Shown: one piece after another, positions 1 to 5,751 of the stretch
Layout of the letters: each line of letters starts with the position of its first letter
Position numbering within the stretch: position 1 is the first letter of the stretch
DNA from: Actinomycetes bacterium
Lineage (GTDB): Bacteria > Actinomycetota > Actinomycetes > Actinomycetales > Actinomycetaceae
Reading direction: 5' to 3'
Assembly: GCA_023420745.1 (NCBI GenBank)
Contig: JAEZVQ010000075.1
Span: 1 to 5,751 of the forward strand
Length of the DNA stretch: 5,751 nucleotides
Made by a program: the position numbers and the translations under genes
The notes under the pieces: generated by a model
What the model was told of the DNA's origin: nothing
The model's database searches: none
What the model saw: only the letters and a program-made list of their open reading frames with translations

Positions 1-204
1 GACCTGTCCGGCCCTGGTGGCAACACCCCCCGGATCATTAAAAGACAGGGGCAAATAACCATGCCAGGACCGTCCAGCCAACAAGCCCATCATCCCAGGA
101 AAACGGGCCTGTCAAAAAAGTAACGGGGCAGGGTTCAGGCTATCGCGAGCGCGCGCAATTTTTCGAAACCACGATCCTTGTGCTGCAGATTCGCATGGCG
201 GCGA
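1..204. other. Non-coding or gene-edge region left of cutC
   Basis: I recognise no gene here. Two frames run off the left edge. One on the plus strand is open from base 1 to a TAA at 121-123 (40 codons, with an internal ATG at 61). One on the minus strand runs from ATG at 93 to base 1 (31 codons). Both have mixed third bases, unlike the GC-biased codons of the other genes, and neither product resembles a family I know. A possible hairpin lies at 7-34, and the hexamer CCTGTC occurs at 3-8 and 108-113 and inverted at 44-49. A run of A at 114-119 reads as a T run in the direction of cutC transcription, but I found no convincing GC stem before it, so no intrinsic terminator is called. Confidence 0.5.
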
Positions 205-942
205 TCAAACGGTCAGCGCAGCCATGATGGCTGCCACCTCCGCCGGGTCTGTTCCTTCGACACCGATATTGTCAGCCGCGCCAGATCGTGCGTGGGGGAG
301 TGGGGCGCGCATGTGAACCTCGCGGGCACCGGTTGCCGCCACGACACCCGCCACATTGTGGGAGCGCAAACCGCCAGACGCGATGACCGACAGGCGCTCG
401 GCCGCGTAGTCGACCAGCCTACGCAGCACCTCAGTGTCAGCAACACTGGGGTGACCGCCCGTGGTGAGAATCCGGTCGTAGCCCAGGTCGACCAGGCGGT
501 CAACACTGCCCAACAGCCCCTCGTGCGGCAGTTGGTCGAACGCGCGGTGGAAGGTCAGCGGACGCTCGCCCGCCGCCTCGCGGAAAAGTCGACACGCCAC
601 CTCGTCGAGCCCACCGTCAGCCGTGAGCGCACCGACCACGAAACCCACCGGCGACACCGGCGACTCGGACGCGCACCGCAACCGTTCAATGTCGACGCGC
701 ATGCGCGCCACCTCGTCCTCGGAATAGACGAAACCGCCAGCTCGACAACGCACCAGGATCTGAACCGGCATCGGCGCCACCGCCTCTACCACCTCGGCGA
801 CCAGCGTGTCCGGCGGCGTCGTCCCCCCACACGCCACATCAACGCACAGCTCAACGCGGTCACACCCCGCATCCCGAGCCGCCACAGCGCCCGCAACGTC
901 AGTGACACACAGCTCAACCAGCGACCTCGACGACACATCCAT
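205..942 (-). CDS. cutC: CutC family protein (copper homeostasis family)
   Basis: This encodes a 245-residue TIM-barrel protein of the CutC family, close to the usual bacterial length. Family landmarks appear in order: DRVELC near residues 28-33, a GG-F-YS segment near 69-74 (here RCRAGGF, where E. coli has RPRGGDF), FHRAFD at 131-136, ILTTGG at 158-163, ASGGLRSHN at 188-196 and EVHMRAP at 208-214. The family was named for copper tolerance in E. coli, but that phenotype was later attributed largely to the small RNA MicL made from the cutC 3' region, so the biochemical role is unsettled. No signal peptide or membrane segment is visible, so it is probably cytoplasmic. I chose ATG at 942 because it lies 7 bases after a TAACGT -10-like box. 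A GTG at 948 would add two residues but sits too close to that box. It stands alone on the minus strand, divergent from gmk. Confidence 0.88.
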   Translation of the reverse strand: MDVSSRSLVELCVTDVAGAVAARDAGCDRVELCVDVACGGTTPPDTLVAEVVEAVAPMPVQILVRCRAGGFVYSEDEVARMRVDIERLRCASESPVSPVGFVVGALTADGGLDEVACRLFREAAGERPLTFHRAFDQLPHEGLLGSVDRLVDLGYDRILTTGGHPSVADTEVLRRLVDYAAERLSVIASGGLRSHNVAGVVAATGAREVHMRAPLPHARSGAADNIGVEGTDPAEVAAIMAALTV

Positions 943-949
943 AGCCACG

Positions 950-955
950 ACGTTA
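950..955 (-). promoter_or_regulatory. Candidate -10 box for leaderless cutC
   Basis: Read on the minus strand this is TAACGT, matching the actinobacterial TANNNT -10 pattern. Exactly seven bases separate it from the cutC ATG at 942, so transcription could start on the A of that ATG. No Shine-Dalgarno sequence is visible before the ATG, which fits a leaderless mRNA. The -35 region, near 970-978 and T-rich on this strand, is not distinctive. This is inferred from spacing and motif only. Confidence 0.35.
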
Positions 956-1015
956 CGTGCTTGCCGCGGTGAAGAAAAACCCGCCGATCATCGGTGCTGG
1001 CAGCGCGCAGCGTGC

Positions 1016-1021
1016 GACAAT
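1016..1021 (+). promoter_or_regulatory. Candidate -10 box for gmk operon
   Basis: GACAAT matches TANNNT except at the first base. It lies seven bases before ATG 1029, the spacing expected for a transcript that starts on the start codon. No good -35 element is seen around 992-1000. The match is weak, and the case rests mainly on the lack of a ribosome binding site for gmk. Confidence 0.22.
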
Positions 1022-1028
1022 GGGCGGC

Positions 1029-1625
1029 ATGACCCACGTGCAGCACACCCCAACCACCCCCGAGGGTACGAGCGCTCAACGGCTGACGATCATCGCCGGG
1101 CCGACAGCCGTCGGTAAAGGCACAGTCGTGCGCGCCCTCGTGGAACGCTACCCCCAGATCTACCTGTCGATCTCGGCAACCACGCGCGACCCGCGACCCG
1201 GCGAAATCGACGGCGTCCACTATCACTTCCTCAGCCACGACGATTTCACCCGCCGCGTCAACGCCGGCGAATTCCTCGAGTGGGCCACCGTCCACGGCGT
1301 CAACCGCTACGGCACGCTGCGCACACCGATCGACGAAGCCCTCGCCGCCGGGCGGCCCGCCGTCGTCGAAATCGACCTCGAAGGCGCGCGGCAAGTCAAA
1401 GCCGCCATGCCCGACGCGCGCTCGATCTTTATCGCACCGCCATCGTGGGAGGAACTCGTCAACCGGCTGCGCGGGCGGGGCACCGAAAACGAGGAAGAAA
1501 TGACGCGGAGATTGCGCACGGCCAAGCGCGAACTCGCCGCGAAAGACGAATTCGACGTCATCGTCGTCAACGACGAGGTGGAACGCACAGTCGAGGAACT
1601 CGCAACCATTATGGGACTCGCGTAA
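1029..1625 (+). CDS. gmk: Guanylate kinase
   Basis: This cytoplasmic enzyme transfers phosphate from ATP to GMP, giving GDP for nucleic acid synthesis and GTP pools. The 198-residue product shows the ATP-binding P-loop GPTAVGKGT at 24-32. The GMP-binding core follows with TTRDPRPGE at 51-59 and the Tyr of HYHF near 65. EFLEW is at 81-85, the segment EIDLEGARQVK at 114-124, and the lid arginines lie in RLRGRGTENEE at 146-156. Length and order match actinobacterial Gmk, which also has about 20 variable residues before the P-loop. The start is uncertain. ATG 1029 is chosen because it could be leaderless. ATG 1020 adds three residues, and a GTG at 957 would add 24 but leave almost no room for a divergent promoter. 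It heads the rightward run, 42 bases before rpoZ. In many actinobacteria mihF lies just upstream, but here cutC does. Confidence 0.95.
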   Translation: MTHVQHTPTTPEGTSAQRLTIIAGPTAVGKGTVVRALVERYPQIYLSISATTRDPRPGEIDGVHYHFLSHDDFTRRVNAGEFLEWATVHGVNRYGTLRTPIDEALAAGRPAVVEIDLEGARQVKAAMPDARSIFIAPPSWEELVNRLRGRGTENEEEMTRRLRTAKRELAAKDEFDVIVVNDEVERTVEELATIMGLA

Positions 1626-1653
1626 GATTTACGCGGAAGAATTTCGTCCAGAA

Positions 1654-1660
1654 GAGAAGG
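1654..1660 (+). promoter_or_regulatory. Ribosome binding site of rpoZ
   Basis: GAGAAGG lies seven bases before the rpoZ ATG at 1668 and is the clearest Shine-Dalgarno sequence in the window. The 42-base gap between gmk and rpoZ also contains TAAGAT at 1623-1628, overlapping the gmk stop. It would fit a -10 box for an internal promoter, but no -35 partner is evident. Confidence 0.6.
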
Positions 1661-1667
1661 TCAAGGG

Positions 1668-2078
1668 ATGTCGGGAATCGAAGCTCAGCCCGAAGGGATC
1701 ACCTACCCACCCATCGACGAACTGATGGAGAAGGTCGACTCGAAGTACGCGCTCGTCACGTTTGCGGCCAAGCGCGCACGCCAGATCAACAGCTACCATT
1801 TGCAGCTCGAAGACAACATGATGCAGTTCGTCGGGCCGGTCGTCGACTCCGAACCTGACGAGAAGGCGCTGTCCGTTGCGCTGCGCGAAATCAACGCCGG
1901 GAAGCTCGACCTCGTTGACGGCGACCAGTTGGCTGAAATTGCCGGTGCTGAGGAAGTCGGTGCCCCCGAGGATCTTGGTGACGTGACTTTCGACGCCGGC
2001 ATCGACTTCACTCTGCCTGTCGACACCGATCCCGTTGCTGACGTGCCGCCGGCTGGTGACGAGGATCCGACGGTCTGA
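1668..2078 (+). CDS. rpoZ: DNA-directed RNA polymerase subunit omega
   Basis: Omega is the small subunit that wraps the beta' C-terminus and helps core enzyme assembly and stability. The conserved body is clear: [18 protein letters not shown] from residue 13, AAKRARQIN at 33-41, and the second conserved segment [16 protein letters not shown] at 65-80. Actinobacterial omega proteins are usually about 90-110 residues, and this one is 136. The extra length is a C-terminal tail (81-136) with 17 Asp or Glu and no Lys or Arg. The ATG at 1668 follows a good ribosome binding site by seven bases. The stop at 2076-2078 is followed after one base by the likely GTG start of coaBC, implying cotranscription. 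The body is certain; the tail's role is unknown. Confidence 0.96.
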   Translation: MSGIEAQPEGITYPPIDELMEKVDSKYALVTFAAKRARQINSYHLQLEDNMMQFVGPVVDSEPDEKALSVALREINAGKLDLVDGDQLAEIAGAEEVGAPEDLGDVTFDAGIDFTLPVDTDPVADVPPAGDEDPTV

Positions 2079-2079
2079 C

Positions 2080-3258
2080 GTGGACGCGGCCGTATCGCCG
2101 AATTGCGGGACGCACCCACACGCGCGCCGACCGATCCTCGACCTCACCGTCCCTCGGCATATTGTCGTCGGAGTGGGGGCGGGGATCGCCGCATATAAGA
2201 GCGTGACACTGGTGCGTCGCCTGATCCAGGCGGGGCACACCGTCGACGTGATCCCCACGCCCGCAGCACTCGAGTTTGTCGGCGCCGCCACCTGGCAGGC
2301 GGTGAGTGCTCGCCCCGTCGTCCCCGAGGTCACCGGCACCGACCGAGGTGTCGGACACGTCGAATACGCGCGCCACGCCGACCTCGTCATTATTGCTCCC
2401 GCAACGGCCGATCTCCTCGCGCGACTGCGTGCTGGTATGGCGAACGACATGCTCAGCGTCACTGTCCTCGCCACCGAGGCTCCCGTCGTCGTTGTCCCGG
2501 CGATGCACAGCGGGATGTGGCTGAATCCCGCTACTGTCGACAACGTCGACACGCTGCGCCAACGCGGCATCTACGTCATCGAGCCTGCCTCCGGCGCATT
2601 GAGTTCGGGGGATCGCGGAATCGGTCGGATGCCCGAACCTGACGATATTATCGCCGCCGTCGAACAACTGGCGAAACCGCAACTGCGCGATTTTGAAGGC
2701 GTGCGCGCCCTCGTCACCGCCGGCGGCACCCACGAAGCTATCGACCCCGTGCGATACGTCGGCAATCACTCCTCCGGCAAACAGGGGCTGGCGATTGCCG
2801 CAGAACTGGCGAGGCGCGGGGCGCGCGTCGACCTCGTTGCCGCCAATATTCACCCCACGCTGATCGAACACAGCGTTGGCAACAACCCCGCGGTTCGTAT
2901 CACCCCGGTCACCTCCGGGCTGGAGATGTTCGACGCGGTGGAGCACCTGCTCAACTACGCCAACGAATTCGCCACCACCCCCGTGGATCTGGCGGTGTGC
3001 GTGGCCGCCGTTGCCGACTTCCGTCCCGCCGAAGTCGCGCAGTCCAAGATCAAGAAAAACGCCGACAATGAGGACGGGCTGACGCTCAGGCTCGTGCGAA
3101 ACCCCGACATCCTCGCAACCATCACCCGCAGCTACCCCGAGGTGTACGCAGTCGGGTTCGCAGCAGAAACCGGCGACGATCGCGAGGTGGAACAGCTCGG
3201 CCGCGACAAAGCCGAGCGTAAAGGCGCCGACCTCATGGTCATCAACCCCGTCGGTTAA
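2080..3258 (+). CDS. coaBC: CoaBC (Dfp), interrupted near its C-terminus by TAA
   Basis: CoaBC is a bifunctional CoA-biosynthesis enzyme. The CoaB domain joins cysteine to 4'-phosphopantothenate using CTP, and the FMN-dependent CoaC domain decarboxylates the product to 4'-phosphopantetheine. CoaC covers about residues 25-195: GAGIAAYK at 33-40, catalytic His93 in HVEYARHADLV, APATADLLAR at 106-115, PAMHSGMW at 140-147 and GRMPEP at 182-187. The CoaB half has VTAGGTHE at 212-219, HSSGKQG at 230-236, AAVADFRP at 309-316, KIKK at 323-326 and DKAERKGADL at 376-385. This frame gives 392 residues and stops just after INPVG, where relatives continue; about 54 residues appear lost. The start is GTG 2080, one base after the rpoZ stop, with GAGGA at 2061-2065 somewhat far upstream. 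In-frame GTG 2056 and TTG 2035 overlap rpoZ and lack ribosome binding sites. If the stop is a sequence error, the gene is 2080-3423 (447 residues). Confidence 0.9.
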   Translation: MDAAVSPNCGTHPHARRPILDLTVPRHIVVGVGAGIAAYKSVTLVRRLIQAGHTVDVIPTPAALEFVGAATWQAVSARPVVPEVTGTDRGVGHVEYARHADLVIIAPATADLLARLRAGMANDMLSVTVLATEAPVVVVPAMHSGMWLNPATVDNVDTLRQRGIYVIEPASGALSSGDRGIGRMPEPDDIIAAVEQLAKPQLRDFEGVRALVTAGGTHEAIDPVRYVGNHSSGKQGLAIAAELARRGARVDLVAANIHPTLIEHSVGNNPAVRITPVTSGLEMFDAVEHLLNYANEFATTPVDLAVCVAAVADFRPAEVAQSKIKKNADNEDGLTLRLVRNPDILATITRSYPEVYAVGFAAETGDDREVEQLGRDKAERKGADLMVINPVG

Positions 3259-3423
3259 GGGCGCGGCTTCAACACCGACACCAACCGGGTCATGATCGTT
3301 GACCGAGACGGCGACGTGCGGGCGCGAGTCGAGGGCGACAAGGTTGACGTCGCGCACGTCCTCGCCGACATCATCGCCGACGAATTCAGCGCCGACTGGT
3401 CTACAGACGAAAGCACACGATGA
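3259..3423 (+). pseudogene. coaBC: Detached C-terminal end of coaBC beyond the in-frame stop
   Basis: The coaBC frame stays open for 54 codons after TAA 3256-3258 and ends at TGA 3421-3423. The encoded GRGFNTDTNR aligns by eye with the conserved CoaB segment after the Gly-Glu-Gly motif (GRAFEVD-N in mycobacteria). A short beta stretch (VMIVDRDG) and a final helix-like segment ([13 protein letters not shown]) follow, as expected for the end of the domain. Codons remain GC-biased and no frameshift is present, so decay, if real, is recent. An in-frame ATG at 3292 could in theory restart translation, but it has no ribosome binding site and lies inside the fold. It is not a separate gene. Confidence 0.8.
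3420..3423 (+). other. ATGA stop-start overlap between coaBC and metK
   Basis: The metK ATG (3420-3422) and the original coaBC TGA (3421-3423) share the sequence ATGA, a classic arrangement for translational coupling. There is no strong Shine-Dalgarno sequence just upstream, which makes coupling more likely to matter. It also confirms that the functional coaBC frame once ended here and not at 3258. Confidence 0.75.
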
Positions 3424-4628
3424 CACACACCCAGCTCTTCACCTCCGAATCCGTCACCTCCGGCCACCCCGACAAGGTGTGCGACCAAATCGCTGACGCC
3501 ATCCTTGACGACGTGCTGCGCCAAGACCCCGACGCGCACAGCGCTGTTGAAGTCCTCGCCACCACCAACCGCGTCGTGGTCGCCGGTGAAATCAGCGGGA
3601 GATTCACCATCGACCCCGAGCAGATCGTGCGCGACACCGTCGCCATGATCGGCTACGACGACCCCAGCGAAGGCTTCGCTGCCGACACCCTCAGTGTTAA
3701 CGTTGCCATTGACGAACAGTCACCGGACATCAATCAATCCGTACGCCGGTCGATCGAACACCGCGAACATGCCTCTACCGATGATATTTCGGCACAGGGT
3801 GCGGGCGATCAGGGGCTGATGTTTGGCTACGCCTGCACCGACACCCCGGAGTTGATGCCGATGCCGATTGCTCTTGCTCACCGGCTGGCACGACGTTTGG
3901 AAGACGCGCGCCGTGGCCCCGTACCGTATCTTCGCCCCGATGGGAAAACTCAAGTGTCGGTCGCCTATGACAACGGGCGTGCGCGGGGGATTGACACCGT
4001 CGTAGTCTCCAGCCAGCACGTCGACGGCATTGAACTCGACCGACTGCGCCACGATATCGACACCCACGTCATCCGCCCCGTCCTCGACGACATTGCGAGC
4101 GAGCTCGACGCCGACACCGATCACGTCACCTCGTTGATCAACCCCTCCGGGCGTTTCGTCATCGGCGGTCCGGCGGGGGACACCGGCGTCACCGGGCGCA
4201 AAATCATCGTTGACACCTACGGGGGTTTTGCCCGCCACGGGGGAGGAGCGTTCTCCGGCAAAGACGCCTCCAAAGTCGACCGTGCCGGCGCGTATGCCAC
4301 CCGGTGGATCGCGAAGAACGTCGTCGCCGCCGGGCTCGCCACCCGATGCGAAATCCAAGTCGCCTACGCCATCGGTCGGGCCGAACCCGTGGGGCTGTGG
4401 GTCAACACCTTCGGCACCGCACAAACCAGTGAACACCGGTTGTCAGACAAGCAGGTGGCCGACGCGATCACCCGCGTATTCGACCTGCGGCCGCGCGCCA
4501 TCATCGACGCCCTCGACCTGCGTACCCCGTGCTTTATGCCCACCGCCTCCTACGGGCACTTCGGGCGCGACGGCTTCACCTGGGAAGACACCTCCCGCGC
4601 CGCCGACCTTGTTGACGCGTTGAGATAA
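3420..4628 (+). CDS. metK: S-adenosylmethionine synthetase
   Basis: MetK makes S-adenosylmethionine, the main methyl donor, from methionine and ATP, as a cytoplasmic enzyme with K+ and Mg2+. The 402-residue product is full length for the family. Visible landmarks are [13 protein letters not shown] at 7-19 with the active-site His16, the methionine/ATP signature [11 protein letters not shown] at 127-137, RPDGKTQV at 172-179, and [13 protein letters not shown] at 257-269. The P-loop-like signature GGGAFSGKD is at 274-282, followed by SKVDR with Ala where most relatives have Pro. YAIG is at 316-319, and the end motif YGHFGR is at 378-383. All catalytic Lys, Arg, His and Asp positions I can place are present. 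It overlaps the original end of coaBC by four bases and lies 27 bases before priA. No SAM riboswitch is visible upstream. Confidence 0.97.
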   Translation: MTHTQLFTSESVTSGHPDKVCDQIADAILDDVLRQDPDAHSAVEVLATTNRVVVAGEISGRFTIDPEQIVRDTVAMIGYDDPSEGFAADTLSVNVAIDEQSPDINQSVRRSIEHREHASTDDISAQGAGDQGLMFGYACTDTPELMPMPIALAHRLARRLEDARRGPVPYLRPDGKTQVSVAYDNGRARGIDTVVVSSQHVDGIELDRLRHDIDTHVIRPVLDDIASELDADTDHVTSLINPSGRFVIGGPAGDTGVTGRKIIVDTYGGFARHGGGAFSGKDASKVDRAGAYATRWIAKNVVAAGLATRCEIQVAYAIGRAEPVGLWVNTFGTAQTSEHRLSDKQVADAITRVFDLRPRAIIDALDLRTPCFMPTASYGHFGRDGFTWEDTSRAADLVDALR

Positions 4629-4655
4629 CATCGTTCGCCACCGACCCGGCGCACC

Positions 4656-5751
4656 ATGAGCGATACCCTCGACATCCCCATCCCCGAACCCGTCGACACC
4701 ACGTCGGCGGCGGCAAAGCGTGGCGGTGCGTCACGACGCGATGAGGTCGCCGAGATCAAACGGGTGGCGCGCGTGCTCATCGACACCGACGTGCCGCACC
4801 TCGGGCGGATCTTCGACTACGCCGTTCCCGACAGTCTCGCCGACCGCGTGATACCCGGCATCCGCGTGCGAGTACCGTTGGCGAATCGGCGCGTCACCGG
4901 GTGGGTCGTTGAGTGCACGGACGAAACCGGGTACACCGGGCGGCTTCGCCCCATCAACCGAGTCGTATCCGACGTGGTGGTCGTCACCGAGCAGATGATG
5001 GCGCTTGCCCACGACCTCGCCGCACGGTCAGCAGCACCACTGTCCACCCTCGTTGCCGCCATGGTCGAAGACCGCCATGCCGCTGCCGAAAAACGCTACC
5101 TCTCGAACCAGGGCGGCGAGACAGCCGCTACGACCGCCACAGAACCCGCCAAAGGTACAGCGTCGGCCATCGGGGCGGAGCAGCTGGTCGCGCTGTCACA
5201 GCAGTGGGATCCCTATCCCAGAGCCCGCGCCTTCCTCGACCACCTTGCAGCCGGTCAAAACCCGCGAGCGGTGTGGCAGATGATGCCGGGCAGCTACCCG
5301 CTGCGCGCGCGTTTTCCCGACCCGCGTGACACCACCCGCCACCCGTTGTCTGACATTGTTGCCGCCACGGTGGTCTCGGGGCGGAGAATCCTCATCGTTG
5401 CCCCGACTGCGCGAGATGTCGACACGGTGGCTGACGTGCTCGCCCGCGACCTCCCGGACTGTGCCGTGCGCGCGACAACCCGCGAAACCACGCCCGCCGA
5501 GCGATACACCGCTTTCCTCGACGGTCTCTACGGCACAGCTGAGGTCATCGTCGGCACCCGCTCCGCGGTGTACCGGCCGGTGCGCAACCTCGGGTGCATC
5601 GTCATCATTGATCCCGGTTCTGACCATTTCGAGGATCCGCAGTCCCCGTATCTCGATGCGTTGACGGTGGCGGTTCGCCGGGCTCACGTGGAAAACACCG
5701 CTTTCGTTGCCGCCGCGACTGCCGTGTCGGTGGCGACGTGGCAGCTGGCGG
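4656..5751 (+). CDS. priA: Primosomal protein N' (PriA-like), 3' end beyond window
   Basis: An uninterrupted frame of 365 codons runs to the right edge. Residues 37-105 resemble the PriA N-terminal DNA-binding domain: VARVLIDTDVPHLGRIFDYAVP, then PGIRVRVPL and a GWVVE strand. A low-complexity linker at about 145-172, rich in Ala and Thr, follows. The helicase part begins near 230. PriA normally unwinds DNA at stalled forks and loads the replicative helicase. Here the Walker A loop (GVTGSGKT in E. coli) is missing before ILIVAPT at 245-251, and the DEEH box is replaced by DPGS at 319-322, although GTRSAV at 300-305 is kept. Actinobacterial PriA homologues are known to lack helicase residues, so this one is probably ATPase-inactive and structural. 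ATG 4656 has no visible ribosome binding site; no alternative start is evident in the short gap after metK. Confidence 0.9.
   Translation, partial: MSDTLDIPIPEPVDTTSAAAKRGGASRRDEVAEIKRVARVLIDTDVPHLGRIFDYAVPDSLADRVIPGIRVRVPLANRRVTGWVVECTDETGYTGRLRPINRVVSDVVVVTEQMMALAHDLAARSAAPLSTLVAAMVEDRHAAAEKRYLSNQGGETAATTATEPAKGTASAIGAEQLVALSQQWDPYPRARAFLDHLAAGQNPRAVWQMMPGSYPLRARFPDPRDTTRHPLSDIVAATVVSGRRILIVAPTARDVDTVADVLARDLPDCAVRATTRETTPAERYTAFLDGLYGTAEVIVGTRSAVYRPVRNLGCIVIIDPGSDHFEDPQSPYLDALTVAVRRAHVENTAFVAAATAVSVATWQLA

Noticed and set aside
107..140. GCCTG...CAGGC inverted repeat as a terminator for cutC
   Set aside because: The stem is only five base pairs with a 24-base loop, and the T run lies within the loop and not after the stem.
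178..972. 264-codon open frame on the plus strand over cutC
   Set aside because: It is the shadow of cutC. Its product is rich in Arg and His with no recognisable motif, whereas the minus strand matches CutC throughout.
1629..2570. 313-codon minus-strand frame across rpoZ and coaBC
   Set aside because: It crosses two well-supported genes on the other strand and has no recognisable domain.
3256..3258. TAA reassigned to an amino acid in this organism
   Set aside because: gmk and metK both end at TAA in family-appropriate places, so TAA works as an ordinary stop here.
2008..3426. 472-codon open frame on the minus strand across coaBC
   Set aside because: It is antisense to a clearly recognised gene, its product resembles no family I know, and long antisense frames are common in GC-biased coding DNA.
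3666..3960. Slightly less GC-biased codons in the middle of metK, suggesting a recombined segment
   Set aside because: The shift is mild, judged by eye, and the protein stays family-like across it; it is not enough to claim transfer.
3720..4436. 238-codon minus-strand frame inside metK
   Set aside because: Antisense shadow of the conserved MetK coding sequence, with no motifs or start signals of its own.

Overview
The window is GC-rich, densely coding DNA with strongly GC-biased third codon positions. Its gene order, gmk-rpoZ-coaBC-metK-priA, is the conserved housekeeping block of Actinomycetota. The omega protein, the CoaBC decarboxylase motif (PAMH rather than PAMN) and the helicase-dead PriA are also of actinobacterial type. 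I cannot name a genus from sequence alone.

Layout: positions 1-204 hold no convincing gene, only two short frames that run off the left edge. A CutC-family gene (205-942) is read leftward. It is divergent from a rightward run of five genes: gmk (guanylate kinase, 1029-1625), rpoZ (RNA polymerase omega, 1668-2078), coaBC/dfp (coenzyme A biosynthesis, 2080 onward), metK (S-adenosylmethionine synthetase, 3420-4628) and priA (primosomal protein N'-like, 4656 to the right edge, incomplete). Gaps are 42, 1, -4 and 27 bases, so the five genes look like one transcription unit. The 86-base divergent gap has plausible -10 boxes on both strands, each 7 bases from a start codon, which suggests leaderless mRNAs for both cutC and gmk.

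The run joins nucleotide metabolism (GMP to GDP), a transcription subunit, two cofactor pathways (CoA and SAM) and a replication-restart protein, all growth-linked functions. The most unusual feature is an in-frame TAA at 3256-3258 inside coaBC. It falls where relatives encode an acidic residue in a 'VGEGR'-type motif. Beyond it the same frame stays open for 54 family-like codons and ends in an ATGA overlap with metK, so the ancestral gene clearly ran to 3423. This is either a real nonsense mutation in a normally essential gene, with likely effects on metK coupling, or a one-base sequence error.

I saw no phage, insertion sequence, CRISPR, tRNA or rRNA, and nothing I would call a new multi-gene system.
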